From Micrococcales bacterium (GTDB taxonomy: Bacteria > Actinomycetota > Actinomycetes > S36-B12 > UBA5976), in assembly GCA_024640585.1 (NCBI GenBank), contig JAHEEQ010000023.1, positions 1-8,237 on the forward strand: 8,237 bases of DNA, written 5' to 3'. A program made the translations under genes and the position numbers. Of this stretch, positions 1 through 4,979 are shown in pieces. The notes under the pieces are model-generated. The model was not told where the DNA came from. It did not search any database and saw only the letters and a list, made by a program, of their open reading frames with translations. Within the stretch, counting starts at the first letter, position 1. The number at the start of each line of letters is the position of its first letter.

Positions 1-37
1 ATCAGAGTGCATCTGTATGCAATTGATTACCAGATCC

Positions 38-517
38 TCAGACATTTACTTTCCCGTCAAGAAGTGTTGATGTAAGTCTAGATGGATGCTTGGAACTAAC
101 AACCCAATGGCAAAACGGGTCGCGCGAATCTTCAATTTCAATTTCCACTCCACCCAAACTCAAATTACGCAAAATGAAAACATCTTGCCTGTGAGCTTCG
201 CCACGGATTCTTTGCAGGAACGGTGCCTGATCAAAACTATTTACCTTGCCAATAAATTCATGCTCAATTTTCATTTTGCCAATTTGTAGAAAACCTGAAG
301 AAACGCTTATGCGAATACTTTTTGAAAACCACCAGAACAATGCAATTGCGCTTAAAGCGAGTCCTAGCGCCCAACCCCAAGCAGATGAGACAGCGCTGCC
401 ATAAGCAATTCCGAGCGAACTCGTAACGAGCAGCCCTAACAAGGCTTGCCAAATTGGTGGAAATTGAATTTCAGAATAAAAGAGTTGGTCAGGTGAGTTT
501 GTTTTTAGATTGCGCAT
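38..517 (-). CDS. DUF3093 family membrane protein
   Basis: 159-aa protein of the actinobacterial DUF3093 family, function unknown. After a short polar N-terminus come two hydrophobic helices, about residues 21-43 and 46-64 (the second ends in FWWF), so it is probably anchored in the cytoplasmic membrane. A soluble C-terminal domain follows. The family signature is clear near residues 103-148: RIRGEAHRQD, then DSRDPFCHWVVSSKHPSRL, which matches the usual D-x-DP-x-x-W-x-x-S-S-x-x-P-x-x-L ending. The ATG at 517 was chosen because it lies 10 bp after the DUF4193 stop, has AAGAAG about 6 nt upstream, and gives the family's normal length. The frame stays open to 655, but that extension overlaps the DUF4193 gene and encodes nothing DUF3093-like. 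It is the second gene of a two-gene unit with DUF4193. Family assignment is firm; the role is unknown. Confidence 0.9.
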   Translation of the reverse strand: MRNLKTNSPDQLFYSEIQFPPIWQALLGLLVTSSLGIAYGSAVSSAWGWALGLALSAIALFWWFSKSIRISVSSGFLQIGKMKIEHEFIGKVNSFDQAPFLQRIRGEAHRQDVFILRNLSLGGVEIEIEDSRDPFCHWVVSSKHPSRLTSTLLDGKVNV

Positions 518-527
518 TAAGAGCTTC

Positions 528-833
528 TTAAGCGCATTCCTTGCAAACAGGTTCTTTGCCAACTGTCTTTGCCAACTGAGAACGATGGCGTACCAAGAAA
601 CATTCGCTGCAAGTGAACTCGTCGTGTTCATACTCATGAACGACGAGAACTTCAATCCCCATTGACTCCTCTGAGAGATCAGCTCCTGGGAGTTCGATTG
701 TTTCGGCTAGTTCTTCCTCATCCATGTCTACAGATGAGTTGACCTTGTCGGCTCGCCGAGCTTTTAGTTCTTCGATCGAATCCTCGGGAAGTTCTTCATC
801 CGTTTTTCGGGGGGCGTCATAATCGGTAGCCAC
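528..833 (-). CDS. DUF4193 zinc-ribbon protein
   Basis: 101-aa small acidic protein of the actinobacterial DUF4193 family. The N-terminus MATDYDAPRKTDEEL and the stretch DSIEELKARRADK (residues 18-30) are near-diagnostic. An acidic linker with ELPGADLS (47-54) follows, then a C-terminal zinc ribbon with CSEC (75-78) and CKEC (97-100), in which four cysteines could hold one zinc ion. No signal peptide or membrane segment is visible, so it should be cytoplasmic. The start is GTG at 833, supported by AAGGAG six nt upstream and by the family's conserved N-terminus. It is the promoter-proximal gene of the pair with DUF3093. The zinc ribbon suggests nucleic-acid or protein contact, but the molecular function is not known and I do not infer one. 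Confidence 0.93.
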   Translation of the reverse strand: MATDYDAPRKTDEELPEDSIEELKARRADKVNSSVDMDEEELAETIELPGADLSEESMGIEVLVVHEYEHDEFTCSECFLVRHRSQLAKTVGKEPVCKECA

Positions 834-839
834 GAATCA

Positions 840-845
840 CTCCTT
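840..845 (-). promoter_or_regulatory. Shine-Dalgarno of the DUF4193 gene
   Basis: AAGGAG on the minus strand, 6 nt upstream of the GTG at 833. It fixes that GTG as the start; no competing in-frame start lies nearby. Confidence 0.8.
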
Positions 846-873
846 TTCCTTTAGCCAGTCCTAGCAGGGGCGG

Positions 874-879
874 ATTATG
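874..879 (-). promoter_or_regulatory. possible -10 box of the DUF4193-DUF3093 unit
   Basis: CATAAT on the minus strand matches five of six TATAAT positions. It would place transcription start near 867, giving a leader of roughly 33 nt that contains the AAGGAG site. I see no convincing -35 element upstream, so this is tentative. Confidence 0.35.
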
Positions 880-914
880 GCCTATCGACATGGCGATTGC
901 CCGTCTAGGCAGGG

Positions 915-920
915 TTAGAT
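915..920 (+). promoter_or_regulatory. possible -10 box of a leaderless carbonic-anhydrase-like gene
   Basis: TTAGAT lies exactly 6 nt before the ATG at 927, so a transcript would begin at or next to the start codon. The nearest purine run, AGGG at 911-914, is 12 nt from the ATG, too far for a good Shine-Dalgarno site. Leaderless mRNAs are common in Actinobacteria. No good -35 box is seen. Confidence 0.4.
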
Positions 921-926
921 ACGCCT

Positions 927-1448
927 ATGCCTATTTATGCTCTCGGAGAACTAGTTCCTCAAATCCACCCAGATGCCTTTGTGCACCCTGATGCCGTCAT
1001 TATTGGAAATGTGATTGTTGGGGCCGAAGCCTCAATTTGGCCGACCACGGTCTTACGTGGCGATTCAGGTCTAATTTCAGTTGGATCTCAAACCTCAGTA
1101 CAAGATGGCTCCATTATTCACTGCACCGAAAAGCACGACACCATTATTGGAAGTAGATGTGTAATCGGGCATAACGCGCATATGGAAGGTTGCACCGTTG
1201 AAGACGATGTCTTAATTGGCTCTGGTTCAGTCATGTTGCATCGAGTTCTAGTCAAGTCACGTGCGATTGTTGCAGCTGGTGCGGTTTTGAAAGATGACAC
1301 GTTGGTGCCAAATAATGCATTGGCATATGGAGTTCCTGCAAAAATTCGTGAAGATGCAGTCGAAAACGGAGCATTCGATTGGAACGTTGAGATGTACATC
1401 AAAAATGCAAAGATGTATAAAGAAAAACTTCGCTTAATTCAGAATTAG
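927..1448 (+). CDS. gamma-class carbonic anhydrase-like protein (hexapeptide beta-helix)
   Basis: 173-aa protein with the left-handed beta-helix hexapeptide pattern of gamma carbonic anhydrases (Cam, YrdA, PaaY relatives), about residues 14-140, then a C-terminal helix (residues 153-170). Conserved family residues are visible: R44 and D46 in LRGD, Q59 in VQD, and H65 in IIHC, which matches the first zinc ligand. H82 in IGHNAH matches the second. The position of the third ligand histidine, five residues after H82, is occupied by E87; H85 sits two residues earlier. Either H85 or E87 may complete the metal site, or activity may be altered or lost. A typical member hydrates CO2 as a trimer with metal bound between subunits. 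The gene converges on suhB and shares a 4-bp stop overlap with it. The fold is secure; carbonic anhydrase activity is not. Confidence 0.88.
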   Translation: MPIYALGELVPQIHPDAFVHPDAVIIGNVIVGAEASIWPTTVLRGDSGLISVGSQTSVQDGSIIHCTEKHDTIIGSRCVIGHNAHMEGCTVEDDVLIGSGSVMLHRVLVKSRAIVAAGAVLKDDTLVPNNALAYGVPAKIREDAVENGAFDWNVEMYIKNAKMYKEKLRLIQN

Positions 1449-1455
1449 CAATTCT
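1441..1455. terminator. small inverted repeat over the shared stop codons, possible bidirectional terminator
   Basis: AGAATT-AGC-AATTCT is a perfect 6-bp stem with a 3-nt loop, centred on the overlapping stops of the carbonic-anhydrase-like gene and suhB. Outer bases can extend it imperfectly (TTCG at 1429-1432 with CGAA at 1456-1459). The stem is AT-rich and weak, and no T-tract follows on either strand, so terminator function is uncertain. There is no other space for a terminator between the two genes. Confidence 0.3.
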
Positions 1456-2248
1456 CGAAATGTTTCACAAGTTGTGACTGCAAAATTGGTGGCCCTGCAA
1501 TAGTGAAATCGGGTCCGGGTGCTTTGCCATTTAACCCAGAAACAATTCCGCCTACCTCTTCCACAATCAGTGTGCCAGCTGCTATATCCCAAATTTGGGC
1601 AGTTCTTTCAAAATATGCATTCACATTCCCGCACGCAACCATGCATAAGTCGAAAGCGGCAGAGCCAACTCGTCGAATGTCACGAATTTTCGTGATGATT
1701 GTTAAAAACTGTTCCGATTGTTCTTTTCGAATTTCTTCTTTATATGCGAAGCCAGTTGCACAAAGTGCATGCTTCATTTCAACCTCGCCAATTTTTGGTA
1801 ATTTCACATTCCCAAAACGATCCACGCGATAAGCACCTTGCCCGCGAACCGCATAGAACTCAAGATCTAAGAGCGGCACATAAACAACAGCTGCAAAGAC
1901 TCCATTTTGATCTGCAACCGCAATTGACACAGACCAGAAACCCGAACCATAGATGTAATTGATGGTTCCATCTAGCGGATCGATAATCCACTTCATTCCA
2001 GATTTACTTGACCTGTTAGTTCCTTCTTCTCCCACAATTCCATCATCTGGATACCGCGACAAGATGCCATCAACAATTGCTTTTTCAGAAGCAAGATCCT
2101 TCTCCGAGACTAAGTCAGTTGGCGACGATTTTGAGGTGGTTTCTAAAATGGAGTTCCGAGCAAAATCAGGTCTGCCATCCAATAGCACTTCCCCAGCTTG
2201 TCTCGCGAGATTACGAGCGTGGTCTAGATAGTCATTTTGAATCGACAC
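1445..2248 (-). CDS. suhB: inositol monophosphatase family protein (SuhB type)
   Basis: 267-aa cytoplasmic enzyme of the Mg2+-dependent inositol monophosphatase family, normal length. Metal-binding motifs are all present: GEEG (73-76, ligand E74), DPLDGT (90-95, ligands D90 and D93), and WDIAAG (220-225, ligand D221). The T44-D45 pair in SPTDLVSEKD and the GSAAFDLCMVA segment (195-205) fit the SuhB group. The family hydrolyses myo-inositol-1-phosphate; related members act on histidinol phosphate, fructose bisphosphate or PAP, so the substrate cannot be fixed by reading alone. In Actinobacteria inositol feeds mycothiol and phosphatidylinositol synthesis. The start is GTG at 2248; no Shine-Dalgarno site precedes it, but a -10-like box lies just upstream, which fits a leaderless message. 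It is divergent from sepH and convergent with the carbonic-anhydrase-like gene. Confidence 0.93.
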   Translation of the reverse strand: MSIQNDYLDHARNLARQAGEVLLDGRPDFARNSILETTSKSSPTDLVSEKDLASEKAIVDGILSRYPDDGIVGEEGTNRSSKSGMKWIIDPLDGTINYIYGSGFWSVSIAVADQNGVFAAVVYVPLLDLEFYAVRGQGAYRVDRFGNVKLPKIGEVEMKHALCATGFAYKEEIRKEQSEQFLTIITKIRDIRRVGSAAFDLCMVACGNVNAYFERTAQIWDIAAGTLIVEEVGGIVSGLNGKAPGPDFTIAGPPILQSQLVKHFENC

Positions 2249-2255
2249 TTGCCAA

Positions 2256-2261
2256 ATCTAA
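2256..2261 (-). promoter_or_regulatory. possible -10 box of leaderless suhB
   Basis: TTAGAT on the minus strand, 7 nt before the GTG at 2248 (the overlapping TAGATT would be 6 nt before). This is the same hexamer and nearly the same spacing as upstream of the gene at 927. There is no purine-rich Shine-Dalgarno site between it and the start, and no clear -35 box. Confidence 0.4.
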
Positions 2262-2298
2262 TTGCAAAACATTGCCACATAGGCGCGTGGCGAAAACT

Positions 2299-2314
2299 TA
2301 ATTGTCGACAATTA
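2299..2314. promoter_or_regulatory. perfect 16-bp palindrome, candidate operator for sepH
   Basis: TAATTGTCGACAATTA reads identically on both strands, with the flanking bases (2298, 2315) breaking the symmetry. It lies 28 bp upstream of the sepH GTG and overlaps or adjoins the likely sepH promoter, a position typical of a repressor site. It is about 50 bp upstream of the suhB start on the other strand. The TTGTCGACAA core loosely resembles TnGT...ACnA sites of FadR-type GntR regulators; that comparison is speculative. Confidence 0.5.
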
Positions 2315-2318
2315 TGAG
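2313..2318 (+). promoter_or_regulatory. possible -10 box of sepH
   Basis: TATGAG overlaps the right edge of the palindrome and would start transcription near 2325, leaving a short leader with the GAGGAG site. TATGCT at 2321-2326 is a better match to TAnnnT, but it would start the mRNA inside the Shine-Dalgarno site. Neither has a clear -35 box. Confidence 0.25.
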
Positions 2319-2330
2319 AGTATGCTCCTA

Positions 2331-2336
2331 GAGGAG
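2331..2336 (+). promoter_or_regulatory. Shine-Dalgarno of sepH
   Basis: GAGGAG six nt before the GTG at 2343. It decides the start: the in-frame ATG at 2322 lies upstream of this site and has no ribosome-binding sequence of its own. Confidence 0.8.
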
Positions 2337-2342
2337 TTAGTT

Positions 2343-3260
2343 GTGAGCGATTTGGAATTTGTAGCGTTCTCGGATGATGGCACTTTCATTATCTTGCAAA
2401 ACTCTGCAGGGCAGTGGATAGAAGTGGCAATTAACAAAGACGCTGCCAAAGTGACACCTATTGCACCAATCGTTATTGAAAACCTTACACCTCGAGAAAT
2501 TCAATTTCGCATTCGCGCTGGAGCAAATCCAAATGAGCTAGCAGCTCAAACCGGTACTGATCTCGAACGCATCATGATTTTTGCACCTCCGGTTTTAAAA
2601 GAGCGCGCATATGTTGCAGATAAAGCAAGTAACACAATCATCCGTAAAGCAAGTGGTACTGGACCTCTGATTGATGTTGTTCTTTCGCGCCTCAGTCCCC
2701 TTTCAGTTGATGAAGATATGTTGAAGTGGGACGCTTTTCGACGTGAAGATGGCAGATGGAACATAACTCTCGATTACCCGACAAAAGATGGAAATCGAAA
2801 AGCAACTTGGCTTTACGACGTTCGCAATAGCGCCTTGGTTCCATCAGACGAAGAAGCTCGATGGTTGATGGGTGAAAGTACAACTAAAACTCCTGCCCCA
2901 ACTCCAACCCAACCAACCGAATTCATTCGGGTTGAACAAACCCCGCGCTTGACTGTAGTTCCAGCTACTTTGGAAAATTCTGACGAAGAATCAACCGACC
3001 TCGAAAATGACACAATTGAAGAGGTAGAGATTTCAATTGAATCCTATGTTGCTGAACAGCCAACAGATCCACAATTGGGGATGAAGTTAGTTGAAACAGA
3101 ACCCGATGAAATCGGTTTGGTTAATAAACAACCTGCCTCTCCATCTGCAACTTTGTTTGACACCTTGACGGCTGAAGAAGATGAAAATGAGGGTGTTCAG
3201 AGGCCTAAATTGCCAAGTTGGGACGAAATCCTCTTTGGAAGTCGCAAAAAAGATAACTAA
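2343..3260 (+). CDS. sepH: septation protein SepH (DUF3071), FtsZ regulator
   Basis: 305-aa SepH-family protein. SepH is an actinobacterial cell-division protein that binds FtsZ and promotes its assembly. The N-terminal DUF3071 domain (about residues 1-180) begins MSDLEFVAFSDDG and includes a helix-turn-helix-like segment at about 48-95 (LTPREIQFRIRAG through the region after FAPPVLKERAYV). Residues about 181-285 are a low-complexity linker rich in Pro, Thr and acidic residues, expected to be disordered. The C-terminus carries the conserved short motif PSWDEILFG (291-299) and a basic tail RKKDN. The GTG at 2343 was chosen over the ATG at 2322 because GAGGAG lies 6 nt before it and the resulting N-terminus matches the family. 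It is divergent from suhB and convergent with tdk, sharing a 4-bp stop overlap. A palindrome upstream suggests regulated expression. Confidence 0.92.
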   Translation: MSDLEFVAFSDDGTFIILQNSAGQWIEVAINKDAAKVTPIAPIVIENLTPREIQFRIRAGANPNELAAQTGTDLERIMIFAPPVLKERAYVADKASNTIIRKASGTGPLIDVVLSRLSPLSVDEDMLKWDAFRREDGRWNITLDYPTKDGNRKATWLYDVRNSALVPSDEEARWLMGESTTKTPAPTPTQPTEFIRVEQTPRLTVVPATLENSDEESTDLENDTIEEVEISIESYVAEQPTDPQLGMKLVETEPDEIGLVNKQPASPSATLFDTLTAEEDENEGVQRPKLPSWDEILFGSRKKDN

Positions 3261-3898
3261 TTAGTTTCACCAAACAATGGAACATTGTTTGCAAAGTAAT
3301 CGCGCGATTTACGTGAAGTTACTTCACGCATATGATGCCTGCGACAAAGAACCTCGTAAGCCACAACATCATCTGCTGTACTTAGTAAAACTTGCTCACC
3401 TTCTTTGACCATGGTGCCATTAACGATGCGAGCCTGATGGGTTGCGCGCGCCCCACACCAGCAAAGTGCGCCAACTTGCAGCGGATTGATTTCATCAGCC
3501 AACTCAACGAGTCGCGCAGAGCCTGGAAACATTTCAGTTCGAAAATCAGTCAAGATTCCAAATGTGAAAACATCAATTTCAAGGCTATCTACGATTGTTG
3601 CAAGTTGCTCAATTTGTTCACGTGTGTAGAACTGCACTTCATCTGCAATTATGAAATCAACTTTCTGACTTTTAGCCAATTGCTCCAAGACAAAATCATG
3701 AAAATTCAACGAGTCATCAACTTCGATTGCATCTGCACGTAAACCTATGCGGGATGAAAGTTTTCCACTGCCCGCGCGATCTTTACTACTAAAGATTAAC
3801 CCTTTGCGGCCGCGGGATTGATGGTTATGCGCTGTCTGTAAAGCGAGGGTGGACTTGCCACTGTCCATGGTTCCACAGAAATAAATTAATTGCGCCAT
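3257..3898 (-). CDS. tdk: thymidine kinase (type II, TK1-like)
   Basis: 213-aa cytosolic enzyme that phosphorylates thymidine (and deoxyuridine) to the monophosphate with ATP, for dTTP salvage. The Walker A motif is GTMDSGKS (9-16). The Walker-B-like ADEVQF (85-90) includes the likely catalytic base E87. The segment FGILTDFRTEMFPGS (113-127) is the lasso-side substrate loop. The structural zinc site is C146 and C148 (CWCG) with C185 and H188 (CRRHH). The ATG at 3898 gives the classic MAQLIYFCG start; the open frame continues to 3967 but overlaps the upstream gene. It is the last gene of a four-gene operon, 4 nt after the phosphodiesterase stop (TAG-AACT-ATG), so probably translationally coupled. 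Its C-terminal tail, past the zinc site, is encoded by DNA with three perfect dyads. Its stop overlaps the sepH stop. Confidence 0.95.
   Translation of the reverse strand: MAQLIYFCGTMDSGKSTLALQTAHNHQSRGRKGLIFSSKDRAGSGKLSSRIGLRADAIEVDDSLNFHDFVLEQLAKSQKVDFIIADEVQFYTREQIEQLATIVDSLEIDVFTFGILTDFRTEMFPGSARLVELADEINPLQVGALCWCGARATHQARIVNGTMVKEGEQVLLSTADDVVAYEVLCRRHHMREVTSRKSRDYFANNVPLFGETN
3271..3291. terminator. 9-bp stem-loop in the tdk 3' end, possible terminator of sepH
   Basis: CAAACAATG-GAA-CATTGTTTG is a perfect 9-bp stem with a 3-nt loop, beginning 11 nt after the sepH stop and lying inside the last codons of tdk (ANNVPLFG). No long T-tract follows, so it would be a non-canonical terminator. 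It is symmetric, so it could also form in the tdk transcript near its end. Confidence 0.45.
3298..3309. repeat. 12-bp perfect palindrome inside tdk
   Basis: AATCGCGCGATT is self-complementary. It is the middle of three dyads in the tdk 3' end (codons around S198-R199-D200) and lies 6 bp from the stem-loop at 3271-3291. It could be a protein-binding site, part of a terminator region, or chance; alone it is not significant. Confidence 0.35.
3312..3328. repeat. 7-bp stem-loop inside tdk
   Basis: CGTGAAG-TTA-CTTCACG is a perfect 7-bp stem with a 3-nt loop, encoding tdk residues REVTSR just after the zinc-binding CRRHH. It is 20 bp from the stem-loop at 3271-3291 and shares its 3-nt-loop design, so the two may form a tandem structure in the sepH read-through RNA. 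Confidence 0.35.
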
Positions 3899-3902
3899 AG
3901 TT

Positions 3903-4979
3903 CTATCTTGCCAGCACCGATACTGGAATGTCACGCTCGGTATCGGTATTTCCACCGTGATTGCCAATCAAGTTCGAACTTCGCTTATCAACTGTGCGTG
4001 AACAAAGCGCAGAAGCATTTTTCGCGATAGCAACGTAGTCACCTAATCGAGAGAGATACTGATCTTCAACTTCCCCAACTAAACCAGTTTCAATGAATTC
4101 TTCACGGGAGTAGACGCTTGCAAAATTCTCAAGTTGCTTGAGCGCATTTCCAAGTGCCACTCGGGTTCCAGTGTGTGCATAAAAATGTCGAAATCGCGGC
4201 TCGCCCGTAATCATTTTTGTAGCACTCCATAGATTTGAAATATCTTCAAGCCAAATTCTATTTTCGATGTCAATCATTCCATGGTCTGCTGTAACTAATA
4301 GTTGATCATCGTCTGAAAGAGCTATTTGAATTTTGGCAATACATTCGAGAACTGAAACAAGCTCATTGCGCCAGTTTTCTGAACTAACCCCGTATACATG
4401 TCCAACTCGATCTAGTTCTCGATAATAAACATATGTAAGTGATGGATGGTTTAACTTCAAACATTTTGTTGTCACTTGCACAATCTCTTCCAAGTTTTCT
4501 GCCGGCAAATACTGCCCTCCGCGCAAGACCGCTTGCGTCAAGCCTGAATTTGCATAAGCGGCTGGTCCAATCCGATTTACTTCAACATACCGATTTTCTG
4601 CCAATTCAAATTTGGTTTTTTCAGGCTGAAAAGCTTTTGGGTTTGGATCAGATTCCCACTTTAGAGGCTGCAAAATTGAATCCGACTGTTCAATATAAAT
4701 AGTTGAACCAAGAAATCCATGACTTCCTGGGTTCAAACCAGTGCCGATGCTTGCAAGTGAAACCGGAGTCGTGCTTGGAAGAGTAGATTTCCCATTAGTG
4801 CTAAGAATTTGCGCAGCAACAACATGCAAATCGCTGTGCTTTTGCAAATTTTGGTAGCCAAGTCCATCTACCAAAAAAACCACTACTCGTTTGGCCTTGG
4901 GAATAACAAGTTCGCAAGGTTCATCAATTGCATCCAGTGCGTTTAACGCTGCTGGGAGCACATCCGTCAGAGATATCAT
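3903..4979 (-). CDS. alkaline phosphatase superfamily phosphodiesterase / nucleotide pyrophosphatase
   Basis: 358-aa member of the type I phosphodiesterase / nucleotide pyrophosphatase branch of the alkaline phosphatase superfamily. The two-metal active site is readable: D38 in FLVDGLG, the nucleophile T70 or T71 in LPSTTPVSLASIGTG, D190 and H194 in ELDRVGHVYG, D232-H233 in TADHGM, and H341 in GNHGG. These enzymes split phosphodiester or pyrophosphate bonds of nucleotides or related substrates; the substrate here is unknown. No signal peptide or membrane segment is visible, so it is probably cytoplasmic, unlike many secreted relatives. The ATG at 4979 overlaps the MFS stop in an ATGA arrangement (4976-4979), which implies translational coupling. 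It is followed 4 nt later by tdk. The operon context hints at nucleotide turnover. Confidence 0.88.
   Translation of the reverse strand: MISLTDVLPAALNALDAIDEPCELVIPKAKRVVVFLVDGLGYQNLQKHSDLHVVAAQILSTNGKSTLPSTTPVSLASIGTGLNPGSHGFLGSTIYIEQSDSILQPLKWESDPNPKAFQPEKTKFELAENRYVEVNRIGPAAYANSGLTQAVLRGGQYLPAENLEEIVQVTTKCLKLNHPSLTYVYYRELDRVGHVYGVSSENWRNELVSVLECIAKIQIALSDDDQLLVTADHGMIDIENRIWLEDISNLWSATKMITGEPRFRHFYAHTGTRVALGNALKQLENFASVYSREEFIETGLVGEVEDQYLSRLGDYVAIAKNASALCSRTVDKRSSNLIGNHGGNTDTERDIPVSVLAR

Noticed and set aside
1..75. Open reading to TAA at 73-75 on plus, and a minus-strand ATG at 10-12 (reading MHSD off the edge)
   Set aside because: Too short to assign. The plus reading overlaps the DUF3093 gene and resembles nothing known; the minus ATG has no ribosome site at proper spacing. 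A neighbouring gene such as dut may begin or end just outside the window, but it cannot be supported from 37 bases.
86..289. Plus-strand reading frame opposite the DUF3093 gene
   Set aside because: Shadow of a real gene: no ribosome site and no recognisable domain.
518..655. N-terminal extension of the DUF3093 reading frame
   Set aside because: It overlaps the well-supported DUF4193 gene out of frame and adds residues absent from the family; the ATG at 517 has proper context.
2322..2342. ATG at 2322 as the sepH start
   Set aside because: The GAGGAG site lies downstream of this ATG and points to the GTG at 2343, which also gives the family-like N-terminus.
3899..3967. Upstream extension of thymidine kinase
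   Set aside because: It overlaps the end of the phosphodiesterase gene, and the added residues precede the canonical MAQLIYFCG start.
4439..4702. Plus-strand reading frame opposite the phosphodiesterase gene
   Set aside because: Antisense shadow of a strongly conserved enzyme, without family features or start signals.
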